Shown here piece after piece: positions 44,694 to 54,210 of a stretch of DNA of 64,000 nt. Under the pieces are notes generated by a model, which did no database searches, had not been told where the DNA came from, and saw only the letters and a program-made list of their open reading frames with translations. Every line of letters starts with the position of its first letter. Position 1 is the stretch's first letter. A program made the translations under genes and the position numbers. Source of the DNA: Hyphomicrobiaceae bacterium (GTDB lineage: Bacteria; Pseudomonadota; Alphaproteobacteria; Rhizobiales; Hyphomicrobiaceae); contig JACKJI010000010.1 in assembly GCA_020638035.1 (NCBI GenBank), forward strand, positions 15,021 through 79,020. Reading direction: 5' to 3'.

Positions 44694-46025
44694 TCAGGCT
44701 GTCGCCACGATCAAGCGAGCAAGGCGGTCGCGGATGGAGGCGATGTCGTCCTCGGTGGCAATCAGCGGCGGGGCGACGATCAGCGTATCGGCGCCGACAC
44801 GAATGTAGAGATCCTCCTCGTGGAAAGCCCGTTCCATGATCGCGAAGCCGCGTACACCCACACCACCTTGGGACGGCGCGAGGTCGATACCGCACATCAG
44901 GCCGATCGGGCGGATGTCGAGTACGCCTGGCGCGCCGCGCAGAGACAGCATGATTTCGGCAAACCGTGGTTCTAGAGTCGCGGCGCGCTCGATCAGCCCC
45001 TCCCCGACATAGACGTCGAGGGCGGCGAGCGCGGCGGCAGTGGCCAGCGGATGCGCCGAATAGGTGTAGCCGTGATAAAGTTCGGGCAGATGCTCGGCGC
45101 CATCCATGTGCGCCGCGTAGATGCCTCCACGTACCAGCACACCTGACATCGGCACCGCACCATTGGTGAGGCCCTTCGCGAAGGCGACCATGTCAGGCAC
45201 GATGCCGTAGCGCTCGGCTGCGAAGACGTGCCCCAGCCGGCCGAATGCCGTGATCACCTCGTCGAGGATCAACAGGATACCGTGCTTGTCGGTGATCGCG
45301 CGCAGCCGCTCCAGATAGCCCTTCGGCGGCGGCAGACATCCCGTAGAGCCCGCGACCGGCTCGACGATCACCGCAGCGATGTTGGAGGGATCGTGGAGGG
45401 CGAGGATGCGCTCCAGCTCGTCGGCCAGGTGCCCGCCCCAGCCGGGTTCGGCCGTCGAGAACGCCTGATGAGCCCGGTCGTAGGTCGTCGGCAGGTGATC
45501 GACGCCACTCAGCATGGCGCCATAGACCTTGCGGTTGGCGGACATGCCGCCGACTGAGATTCCGCCGAAGCCGACACCATGATAGCCGCGCTCACGGCCG
45601 ATGAACCGGGTCCGGTGTCCCTCGCCGCGACGGCGGTGATAAGACAAAGCGATTTTCAGTGCTGTATCGATCGCTTCGCTACCCGAAGACGCATAGAAAA
45701 CGTTGTCGAGATCGCCTGGTGCCATGAGGGCCAGCCGGTTCGATAGCTCGAATGCTTCGGGATGGCCGAACTGGAAAGCCGGCGCGTAATCAAGGCGGCC
45801 TGCCGCGTCCTGGATGGCCGAGACGATCTTTGGGTGAGCGTGGCCGGCGTTGACGCAGTAGAGGCCCGAGGTCGCATCGATGACGTGGCGGTTGTCGGCT
45901 GTCAGGTAGTGCATCCCTTGAGCGCCGACGAACATGCGGGGGCGTGCCTTGAAGGCGCGGTTGGCGGTAAACGGCATCCAATAGGCCGCCAGGGAATTCG
46001 TGTGCGCGGGATCCGTCTTTGCCAT
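44694..46025 (-). CDS. Class III aminotransferase (omega-amino acid:pyruvate type)
   Basis: 443 residues. The fold I PLP enzyme has HYLTADNRHVIDATSGLYCVNAGH early, YASSGSEAIDTALKIAL for the cofactor phosphate, YHGVGFGG, and LILDEVITAFGRLG with the PLP Asp. The Schiff-base lysine is in MVAFAKGLTNGAVPMSGV. The sequence fits beta-alanine:pyruvate or other omega-amino acid:pyruvate transaminases. The start at 46025 was preferred to one 75 bases upstream. Since it converts an omega-amino acid to a semialdehyde it may feed the aldehyde dehydrogenase at 16260, but they are far apart. Confidence 0.88.
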   Translation of the reverse strand: MAKTDPAHTNSLAAYWMPFTANRAFKARPRMFVGAQGMHYLTADNRHVIDATSGLYCVNAGHAHPKIVSAIQDAAGRLDYAPAFQFGHPEAFELSNRLALMAPGDLDNVFYASSGSEAIDTALKIALSYHRRRGEGHRTRFIGRERGYHGVGFGGISVGGMSANRKVYGAMLSGVDHLPTTYDRAHQAFSTAEPGWGGHLADELERILALHDPSNIAAVIVEPVAGSTGCLPPPKGYLERLRAITDKHGILLILDEVITAFGRLGHVFAAERYGIVPDMVAFAKGLTNGAVPMSGVLVRGGIYAAHMDGAEHLPELYHGYTYSAHPLATAAALAALDVYVGEGLIERAATLEPRFAEIMLSLRGAPGVLDIRPIGLMCGIDLAPSQGGVGVRGFAIMERAFHEEDLYIRVGADTLIVAPPLIATEDDIASIRDRLARLIVATA

Positions 46026-46470
46026 CTGATGAAAGCTCCTCGATATGAAGGGTCTCGTACCGCCCCCGCTGCGCCCGGCATCCGATCGGCCGGACCGCAT
46101 GTCGCCGCGCTATCGCCCCGGGGCCTGAAACAGACGCTCCGTCAAATGATTAGAACAAGCCCCGACTTCAGAGAACGGCGCAACCCGCCGCCGACGTGCT
46201 CGCGGCCCGGCAGCCCACGCGGAGCACGCTGCGCCACCCCGACATATCGGTTCAAGTCCGTGCTCAGTGCGCCGACGTGCCTGTGGATAAGCACACCAAG
46301 TGGTGGATGACGACTGAATTTTCGATGCCGCCGCGGTTTGGCCGCAACAGCGCCCAGGGGAGACCGCCATCAGTGGCTTGTTTAGGTCTCGTTAGGCGAA
46401 TCGGGATGGTATTGTGCCGGCCGGGCCGCCTTCGTTCTGTCCTGGCGTAACATACAAGGAGAGAGCCCCT
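46026..46470. other. Intergenic region between divergent genes
   Basis: Divergent promoters are expected here. No clear promoter boxes, operators or repeats were identified. The ribosome site of the SDR-like gene (AAGGAGAG) lies just before 46471. Confidence 0.5.
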
Positions 46471-47223
46471 ATGTTCATGAGCGTCGTCACGCACGCGCCG
46501 AGCGTACCCGTCTATGCAGAGCTCGCTGGCGCGAGGGTTCTCCTAACGGGACTTTCCCCGACCGCTGGCGTCGATCTGGCGCGCGGTTTTGCCGACCATA
46601 AATGTCGCCTGGTCCTGCAGACACGACACGACGGACCGGAGACCGATGCCCTGATGACCCTGCTGGCCGAGGCCGCAGCGGAGACCCAGCATTTCTCGAC
46701 AGATCTCGATGATGGCGATGCGGCCGTGCGGTTCGCTCAAGGCCCCGCGCAATCACTCGGTGGCCTCGACATCGCGATCAACCTCATCGAGGTCTCGCCG
46801 AGCGACATCGCCGGCCGATCGAGCCTCGACGAGATCGAGACCCTGGTTTCGCAGAAGCTTTCGGCGGCGACGCTGATGACGCGTGTCATCGCCAACCGCA
46901 TGCGGCTGACGCTGACCGAAGGCCTTGTGCTCAATGTCGTGCTCATGGCGCCAGCCACGAACGATGCAGAACAGGCCTTCACTGGCATCCTGCGTGCCGC
47001 GCTCGCCACCGTCACACGGCGCGAGGCACAGACCTGGGCCGACAAGGCGATCCGCATCAATGCGATCGGTCCACGCGGCGCGATCGACGAAGCGCAGGGC
47101 GGCGCCTGCCTGACGAGCGGCACCGATATCGCAGCCCTCGCGCTCTACCTCGCCAGCCGCAAGGGCCGCCAGCTCACCGGCCATATCTTCGACGCGGAAG
47201 GCGTCGCCGCGGCCGGCTGCTGA
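46471..47223 (+). CDS. SDR-fold protein lacking the catalytic tetrad
   Basis: 250 residues. The Rossmann turn is VLLTGLSPTAGVDLARGFA, a variant of TGxxxGxG. AINLIEVSP takes the place of NNAG. The catalytic Tyr-x-x-x-Lys is not found: the corresponding helix reads AFTGILRAALATVTRR. The C-terminal INAIGPRGAID and LTGHIFDAEG match classical SDRs. The protein has therefore kept the fold but probably not dehydrogenase chemistry. AAGGAGAGAGCC upstream supports the start. It is convergent with the truncated haemoglobin gene, with stops one base apart. Confidence 0.78.
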   Translation: MFMSVVTHAPSVPVYAELAGARVLLTGLSPTAGVDLARGFADHKCRLVLQTRHDGPETDALMTLLAEAAAETQHFSTDLDDGDAAVRFAQGPAQSLGGLDIAINLIEVSPSDIAGRSSLDEIETLVSQKLSAATLMTRVIANRMRLTLTEGLVLNVVLMAPATNDAEQAFTGILRAALATVTRREAQTWADKAIRINAIGPRGAIDEAQGGACLTSGTDIAALALYLASRKGRQLTGHIFDAEGVAAAGC

Positions 47224-47224
47224 C

Positions 47225-47626
47225 CTATTGCACGTTCTGCATGTGGTGGGCGAGGCGGCGGATCGGCTCGCGCAGCGCCTCTCGCAATCCGGCATCGGCG
47301 ACGGTCTCGTCCATGGCCTGCTCGAAACACGTGAGCCAGGCCTTTATCTCGGCCGGCCCGATACGGGCCACGAAGTGCCTCCGACGCAGCATCGGCGGTC
47401 CGCGCCGCTCGACAAACAGCGGCGGCCCGCCGAGCCAGCCGCTCATGAACTCGAAGAACTTCTGCTCACTGTTTGCCAGATCGGGCGGATGCACGTCTCT
47501 CGCTGCCGCCGCATCAGGTAGCGTCGCCATCAGCTCATACATGCGTCGGGTCAGTCGCCTTAAGCCCGCTTCGCCACCCAGCAGCTCGTATGGTGAAACC
47601 CGCGTATCCTCGGCTGCGTCCGTCAT
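47225..47626 (-). CDS. Truncated haemoglobin, group II-like
   Basis: About 133 residues. PYELLGGEAGLRRLTRRMYELM starts the fold, FEFMSGWLGGPPLFVERRGPP is the CD/E region, RRRHFVARIGPAEIKAWL has the proximal His and the Trp at G8 typical of group II, and LAHHMQN closes it. These bind O2 or NO with haem and are linked to NO detoxification or oxygen sensing. Start at 47626 (MTDAAEDTR) was chosen over 47644 and 47707 because the conserved globin start follows closely. No downstream gene is coupled. Confidence 0.87.
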   Translation of the reverse strand: MTDAAEDTRVSPYELLGGEAGLRRLTRRMYELMATLPDAAAARDVHPPDLANSEQKFFEFMSGWLGGPPLFVERRGPPMLRRRHFVARIGPAEIKAWLTCFEQAMDETVADAGLREALREPIRRLAHHMQNVQ

Positions 47627-47750
47627 CCTGGGGGCTTTCCGCATTGGGCTGGTGACCGAATGCGGCCACAGCCCCCGAAGGGACCACGAAACCGCAGCCG
47701 GATCCACGCGTCACGTCAGCCGACCCGGATGACAAACCAAGGGCCATAAA

Positions 47751-47874
47751 GCCTGTTCGTCTGAGATGGAAACGCGAGCGTTTCTATCGAGGGCGTGAAT
47801 CCGACTCTCAAACAAAGAGTTAGAGCGGGCCACCCTGGACTGAAGTGATTCCCCCAGATTTGAACCTGCTCTAG
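47751..47874 (-). repeat. Dispersed intergenic repeat, copy B
   Basis: Reading on the minus strand it begins with CTAGAGCAGGTTC, passes GGAATCACTTC, TTGTTTGAGAG, GATTCACGCC and GCGTTTCCATCTCAGACGA, and ends CAGGC. The first TAG is the ppk2 stop codon. The unit matches copy C at 57298-57424 over its whole length. Confidence 0.8.
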
Positions 47875-48914
47875 GTTTTGCCGTTGCCGCCGCGGCGCTT
47901 CTCGGGAGGAAGTGTCTTGCCGAGGATGTGCTCGTCACGACCGATCACATGCGCGGAGGAGCCGACGATCAGCGGATCGGGTCCGCGCACGACGTGGCGA
48001 TCCTTGCCCGCGTAATCCAGTGTCGACAGGAAATGCTGCATGCAGTTCAAGCGCGCGCGCTTCTTGTCGTCGGATTTGACGATCGTCCACGGCGCGTCGG
48101 CTGTGTCGGTGTAGAAGAACATCGCCTCCTTGGCTTCCGTGTAGGCGTCCCACTTGTCGAGTGAGGCCTTGTCGATCGGCGACAGCTTCCACTGCTTCAG
48201 CGGATCATGCTCCCGCGAGGCGAAGCGGCGAGCCTGCTCTTCGCGTGTCACCGAGAACCAGTACTTGTAGAGGCGGATGCCGGAGCGCACGAGCATGCGC
48301 TCGATGTCCGGGCATTCACGCATGAACTCCAGATACTCGTTGGGCGTGCAGAAGTTCATGACCCGCTCGACGCCGGCGCGATTGTACCAGGAGCGATCGA
48401 AGAACAGGATCTCGCCGGCAGACGGCAGGTGCGTGATGTAGCGCTGGAAGTACCACTGGGTCTTTTCGCGCTCGGAGGGCTTTTCCAGCGCGATGACCTT
48501 GGCACCGCGCGGATTGAGGTGCTCGGTGAAGCGCTTGATGGTGCCGCCCTTGCCGGCGGCGTCGCGCCCCTCAAAGATCATGACGATACGCTCGCCTGAA
48601 TCCTTGACCCAGGCCTGGACCTTCAGGAGTTCGGTCTGGAGCGCCTCCAGGTGCTCCTCGTACTCCTTGGCCTTCATCTTCGTCTTGTAGGGATACTCGC
48701 CCGACTCAAAGGCGTGGCGGATCGCATCCGGATTTTGGCGCATCTCGGAAATACGACGAGACGCGCTCTCCGCCGCCTTGGTCGCCTCGGCCCCCGCGCT
48801 GGCAGCCGCCTCGCCGTTGGCCTTGGCTCCGCCCGAAGCATTTGGCGCCGATTTAACCGCCGGGGTGGAGACTTTGGGCGGCTCGGGCTTGGTCGGCTTT
48901 TCGGGCTGTGACAT
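47871..48914 (-). CDS. ppk2: Polyphosphate kinase 2
   Basis: 347 residues. The Walker A motif is FEGRDAAGKGGTIKRF, followed by LEKPSEREKTQWYFQRY and the Walker B/lid region EILFFDRSWYNRAGVERVM. This is the class I PPK2 pattern, using polyphosphate to phosphorylate nucleoside diphosphates. The N-terminal ~55 residues (EPPKVSTPAVKSAPN...) are Ala/Lys/Glu-rich and low in complexity, an extension common in this group. Its stop codon forms the first bases of repeat copy B. No ppx or ppk1 is nearby. Confidence 0.92.
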   Translation of the reverse strand: MSQPEKPTKPEPPKVSTPAVKSAPNASGGAKANGEAAASAGAEATKAAESASRRISEMRQNPDAIRHAFESGEYPYKTKMKAKEYEEHLEALQTELLKVQAWVKDSGERIVMIFEGRDAAGKGGTIKRFTEHLNPRGAKVIALEKPSEREKTQWYFQRYITHLPSAGEILFFDRSWYNRAGVERVMNFCTPNEYLEFMRECPDIERMLVRSGIRLYKYWFSVTREEQARRFASREHDPLKQWKLSPIDKASLDKWDAYTEAKEAMFFYTDTADAPWTIVKSDDKKRARLNCMQHFLSTLDYAGKDRHVVRGPDPLIVGSSAHVIGRDEHILGKTLPPEKRRGGNGKT

Positions 48915-49234
48915 GCTCAGACTTCCTTCCCTTGATCTTTGCCTTGTGTTGCTGCTCTTGCCCCGCCCTCAAAATGGAGCATGAGCATCCAGTTGCTGCG
49001 GAACGTTCCGCCACAAGATAGATTTATAACAGAATAGTGACAGACGAACTCTGTGCACGATTGATCGCGGTCAATGCCGAGTGCCGCCATTGGTCGGACT
49101 CGCCCCGCCACCATTCCGTCTGTTGGGCGTTTGTCCTGCCGGACAGCGCATCGCGGCGAAACGGCGTAGCGGCCGCAATGTTTCCTGTTTGTTTCAATCC
49201 AGGGCGCGGCGTTATCGACTATTTTGCATCACCC

Positions 49235-49263
49235 TTGACACAATTCCGGTGCGCGACTATCTC
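49235..49263 (+). promoter_or_regulatory. groESL promoter
   Basis: A -35 box TTGACA (49235-49240), 17-base spacer and a -10 box TATCTC (49258-49263). The transcription start would fall at about 49270, so the CIRCE operator covers it or lies just downstream. The spacing and perfect -35 box are strong for a sigma-70-type promoter. Confidence 0.7.
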
Positions 49264-49275
49264 TTCGCCACCGAG

Positions 49276-49302
49276 CTGGCACTCTCCTGCATGAAGTGCT
49301 AG
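49276..49302 (+). promoter_or_regulatory. CIRCE operator (HrcA binding site)
   Basis: CTGGCACTC, nine bases (TCCTGCATG), AAGTGCTAG. This is the 9-9-9 architecture of CIRCE with two differences from the consensus on the left arm and two on the right. It lies directly after the groESL promoter, so HrcA binding should repress the operon until heat shock. No hrcA gene is present here. Confidence 0.8.
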
Positions 49303-49375
49303 CAGGCTTAAGCCGATTTCCTGAAACAAGCCTCGGCCCGGCGCTCGACCGGGCCCACAACGGAGCAGATTTCGC

Positions 49376-49666
49376 ATGAAATTCCGCCCCCTACATGATC
49401 GCGTCGTCGTCAAGCGCGCCGACGCCGAGACCAAGACCGCCGGCGGCATCATCATTCCCGACTCGGCCGGCGAGAAGCCGCAGCAGGGTGAAGTGGTCGC
49501 GGTTGGCCCCGGTGCCCGTGACGAGTCCGGCAAGATCGTCCCCCCCGACGTGAAGAAGGGCGACCGTGTCCTGTTCGGCAAGTGGTCGGGCACGGAAGTG
49601 AAGATCGATGGCGAGAACCTCCTCATCATGAAGGAGAGCGACATCATGGGCGTACTCGACAAGTAG
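49376..49666 (+). CDS. groS: Co-chaperonin GroES
   Basis: 96 residues: KFRPLHDRVVVKRADAETK at the start, the mobile loop TKTAGGIIIPDSAGEKPQQGE, then GEVVAVGPGARDESG and DRVLFGKWSGTEVKIDGENLLIMKESDIMG. It caps GroEL as a heptamer. The operon is under the CIRCE element upstream. The following gene is not groEL directly; a 48-codon frame stands between. Confidence 0.97.
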   Translation: MKFRPLHDRVVVKRADAETKTAGGIIIPDSAGEKPQQGEVVAVGPGARDESGKIVPPDVKKGDRVLFGKWSGTEVKIDGENLLIMKESDIMGVLDK

Positions 49667-49701
49667 GCAACAAGCCCCGTGACCGGGAGACCGCAGGCGC
49701 G

Positions 49702-49848
49702 ATGCTCATCGTCTGGCCAGAATTTCTTTGGATCGGCGACAGCACTTTCATCCTGGCGTTCCTCGCACTGGGCGCGGTGATCACGACTCTGGTGTTTCGC
49801 TATGCGGTCCGGCGCGCGCGCCGCGAGCAGGACCACAGCGACGAATAA
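49702..49848 (+). CDS. 48-residue membrane peptide between groES and groEL
   Basis: An open frame of 48 codons, starting 35 bases after groES and ending 18 bases before groEL. The peptide has one hydrophobic helix (TFILAFLALGAVITTLVF) followed by a basic stretch (RYAVRRARREQ) and an acidic end. This is a single-pass membrane protein with its basic side in the cytosol. A GGGAG lies about 13 bases before the ATG. I recognise no family. The unusually long groES-groEL spacing (200 bases) supports a real gene here. Confidence 0.5.
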   Translation: MLIVWPEFLWIGDSTFILAFLALGAVITTLVFRYAVRRARREQDHSDE

Positions 49849-49866
49849 CGATCAAGGAAGCAACAC

Positions 49867-51516
<1,650 letters not shown>

Positions 51517-51545
51517 GCCTGCCCGGCTCATCCCTGAATGCTCGG

Positions 51546-51577
51546 AAGGGCGGTCCTCGGGCCGCCCTTTCGTTTTT
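51546..51577 (+). terminator. Rho-independent terminator after groEL
   Basis: Stem AAGGGCGG / CCGCCCTT (51546-51553 and 51562-51569) with an eight-base loop, then TCGTTTTT. It follows the groEL stop by 29 bases. Confidence 0.85.
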
Positions 51578-51687
51578 CCCGCAGAGTGCTATGAACGCGG
51601 CCGGGCTCCCCAGTGGGGAAGACCGCAGTGGTGAGAGTGACTGCGCGGCGACTCTTGCGTCCAAGCCGCGAGACAAGCATAAACCCC

Positions 51688-51830
51688 TGTCATCCTAGGC
51701 CATGTGCCTAGGACCCATGGATCAACCCGAGCGAACGGTTGTCGTTAGCACACGCGTTTCGACGAATGACCAGACCTCGCGCGGCACTCCCGGTGAAGTC
51801 TGGGTCCTCGGGACAAGCCCGAGGATGACA
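51688..51830. mobile_element. MITE-like element with 30-base terminal inverted repeats
   Basis: The left end (51688-51717) and right end (51801-51830) are inverted copies of each other with a few mismatches. Left reads TGTCATCCTAGG at its outer edge and ACCCA inside. Right reads the reverse complement, TGGGTCC...GGATGACA, with its outer edge matching. Each end is itself a small palindrome. The 83-base interior has no gene. This is the layout of a non-autonomous element. Similar 30-base ends are common in Hyphomicrobiales genomes. Confidence 0.7.
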
Positions 51831-51855
51831 CCGTTGGGGAACTGCAAGAGTCGAG

Positions 51856-53487
51856 ATGACCGAGACGACCGACGAGACGATGGCAGCGAACGCGCCCGCG
51901 GCGAAGGGCAAGGCCGATGCGCGCATGACGGCCGAAATCGAACGGCGGCGCACGTTCGCGATCATCTCCCACCCTGACGCCGGCAAGACGACGCTCACCG
52001 AAAAGCTCCTGCTGTTCGGCGGCGCGATCCAGCTCGCCGGACAGGTCAAGGCCAAGAAGGACAAGCAGTCGACACGATCGGACTGGATGGCGATCGAGAA
52101 GGCGCGCGGCATCTCGGTGGCGACCTCGGTCATGACGTTCGAGTACGGTGGGCACGTCTTCAATCTGCTCGACACGCCGGGCCACGAGGACTTTTCGGAC
52201 CACACCTACCGCACGCTGACTGCGGTCGACAGCGCCATCATGGTGATCGACGCGGCACGCGGCATCGAGGCGCGCACGCTCAAGCTGTTCGAGATCTGCC
52301 GATTGCGCGACATCCCCATCATCACTTTCATCAACAAGATGGATCGTGAGGCGCGCGTGCCGCTGGAGGCTCTCGACGAGATCGAGAAGACACTTGCGCT
52401 CGATACCGCACCGATGGTCTGGCCGATCGGCTCGGGTCGCGACTTCAAGGGCGTCTACGATCTGCGCACGGGCAAGCTGCGTCAGCTCGATCAGGAAGGC
52501 GCAACCGACGTCTCGGGCCCGGACGATCCGATCTTCGACACGCTGATGGAATCGGATGCGGCGGCAACCTGGCGCGAAGAGGTGGAACTCGTCGCTGATG
52601 CTGCGAAATCGTTCGACGTCGACGCCTTCCGTCATGGCACGCTGACGCCAGTGTTTTATGGATCGGCGCTGAAGAACTTCGGCGTCCGCAGCCTGCTCGA
52701 AGCCTTGATCGCCTATGCACCGCCACCGCGCGACCAGAAGGCCGCCGCGCGCATCATCCATGCGACCGAACCTGCCATGACGGGTGTGATCTTCAAGATC
52801 CAAGCGAACATGGACAAGAACCATCGCGACCGTATCGCATTCATGCGCGTGTGCTCGGGCAAGCTGACGCGCGGCATGAAGGCGAAGCTCGTGCGCACCG
52901 GCCGCATCCTGGCGTTGCAGGCGCCACAGTTCTTCTTCGCGCAGGACCGCTCGCTCGCCGAGGAAGCTTATGCGGGCGACGTCGTCGGCATTCCCAACAA
53001 GGGGCTTTTGCGCATTGGCGACGCGCTGACGGAAGGCGAGGACGTGACGTTCCTCGGCATTCCCAACTTCGCGCCGGAAATCCTGCGGCGCGTGCGTGCG
53101 ACCGACGCGATCAAGTCCAAGAAGCTGCGCGATGCACTCGACGAGATGGCGGAGGAAGGCATCGTCCAGCTGTTCTCGCCGATCGACGGCACGCAGCCTG
53201 TCGTCGGTGTCATCGGCGCCCTGCAGCTCGACGTGCTGGCGGACCGGCTTACGCACGAGTACGGCCTGGATACTGCCTTTGAGTCGGCACCCTGCGACAA
53301 CGTGCGCTGGATCTCTTCGGACAAGGCCGGCGCAGTCGACGAGTTCGTCAAGAAGCATCGCTCGCTGATTGCCAAGGATCGCGAGGGCGAGTTCGTCTAT
53401 CTGGCGCCGTCGATCTACAATCTGCATACCGTGATGGAGCGTGCGCCTGACATCGCCTTCAAGGACATCAAGACGATCACCGTGTGA
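51856..53487 (+). CDS. prfC: Peptide chain release factor 3
   Basis: 543 residues. It is a translational GTPase that recycles RF1/RF2 after termination. G-domain motifs: SHPDAGKTTLTEKLL (P-loop), IQLAGQVKAKKDKQSTRSDW (switch I), LLDTPGHEDFSD and NKMDREARVPLE. The switch I sequence GQVKAK separates RF3 from EF-G. Domain II and III follow with no gap. The start at 51856 follows AAGAGTCGAG; a second ATG at residue 24 (51925) is possible. The gene follows a MITE-like element and precedes a small membrane gene. Confidence 0.96.
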   Translation: MTETTDETMAANAPAAKGKADARMTAEIERRRTFAIISHPDAGKTTLTEKLLLFGGAIQLAGQVKAKKDKQSTRSDWMAIEKARGISVATSVMTFEYGGHVFNLLDTPGHEDFSDHTYRTLTAVDSAIMVIDAARGIEARTLKLFEICRLRDIPIITFINKMDREARVPLEALDEIEKTLALDTAPMVWPIGSGRDFKGVYDLRTGKLRQLDQEGATDVSGPDDPIFDTLMESDAAATWREEVELVADAAKSFDVDAFRHGTLTPVFYGSALKNFGVRSLLEALIAYAPPPRDQKAAARIIHATEPAMTGVIFKIQANMDKNHRDRIAFMRVCSGKLTRGMKAKLVRTGRILALQAPQFFFAQDRSLAEEAYAGDVVGIPNKGLLRIGDALTEGEDVTFLGIPNFAPEILRRVRATDAIKSKKLRDALDEMAEEGIVQLFSPIDGTQPVVGVIGALQLDVLADRLTHEYGLDTAFESAPCDNVRWISSDKAGAVDEFVKKHRSLIAKDREGEFVYLAPSIYNLHTVMERAPDIAFKDIKTITV

Positions 53488-53621
53488 AGGACGCGTGGCG
53501 GCTTTTCACGCTGGACCGCTCCGCTCGTCCACGGATCAGGTGCGAGTTAACCAAATCTTCTGATCGTGTCCGGTATGGTGCCCGACTGCGCAACGACGGG
53601 CAGCCGCGAGCACACACGCAC

Positions 53622-54083
53622 ATGGCCGAAACGCAGTACAAGCCCTTCTGGTCCCATGAAGCGGCCGTGACGCCCGCACCGCGTCAGCTGCCGAAAGGCC
53701 CGATCGCGGAGGTGCTGCACTACGTACCCGACGATGTGCCCTTCTCGCTCAGCGCGCACCAGATCGATGTGCTCAACGAGGCTCTCGCGCGGCGGCGTCG
53801 CCAGCGCAAGCATGCGATAGACTACCGCGGCCGCATCAATTGGTTCGGAAAGCGGTACTACGTCTCTCTTCTGGCAGGGCCCGAATTGCGGTGGCCGACG
53901 GACGGCACGCGCGAGTTCTGTCCGCAGCGTTTCGCTCTCAAGGTCGGCAGCATAACCGGGCTCTATATGTTGGCGGCGGCACTGGTTCTGCCGATCCTTC
54001 TATTGGCCTACCTGCTGAAATCGTTCGCCGGCATCGATCTTCTCGACGGGCCCTCACTGCTCCACGAGTTGTTTTTCAAGTAA
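53622..54083 (+). CDS. Hypothetical protein with C-terminal membrane span
   Basis: 153 residues. The N-terminal ~100 residues are hydrophilic (QLPKGPIAEVLHYVPDDVPFSLSAHQIDVLNEALARRRRQRK) and include the motif RINWFGKRYYVSLLAGPELR. A hydrophobic helix (ITGLYMLAAALVLPILLLAYLL) follows near 115-136. I do not recognise a family. A palindrome CATTTTT/AAAAATG (54085-54099) follows immediately after the stop. The 54211 exosortase-like gene starts 127 bases downstream, so they could be related. Start at 53622 was chosen because no earlier Met gives similarity. Confidence 0.6.
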   Translation: MAETQYKPFWSHEAAVTPAPRQLPKGPIAEVLHYVPDDVPFSLSAHQIDVLNEALARRRRQRKHAIDYRGRINWFGKRYYVSLLAGPELRWPTDGTREFCPQRFALKVGSITGLYMLAAALVLPILLLAYLLKSFAGIDLLDGPSLLHELFFK

Positions 54084-54210
54084 ACATTTTTGAAAAATGC
54101 TCGGCGCGTGGATGCGCGGTTAATGCGGCATTTACCCTAACTGGCGGATGCTCGCGCGATCGAGATTTCGCGCGTGTCAATGCACCCACGTTTCCGGAGC
54201 AAGGCCGCCC

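Larger units (their letters stand above)
48915..49375. other. Intergenic region upstream of groES
   Basis: Divergent spacing between ppk2 and groESL. It contains the groES promoter (49235-49263) and the CIRCE operator (49276-49302). The first 300 bases show nothing recognised. Confidence 0.7.
51517..51855. other. Intergenic region groEL-prfC with terminator and MITE-like element
   Basis: It holds the groEL terminator (51546-51577) and the 143-base element 51688-51830. The element ends only 25 bases before the prfC start, so prfC transcription must begin within or upstream of it. Confidence 0.7.

Noticed and set aside
51745..53427. A 560-codon open frame antisense to prfC
   Set aside because: Same cause: a codon-bias shadow rich in Arg, Asp and His. 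It has no ribosome site or similarity.
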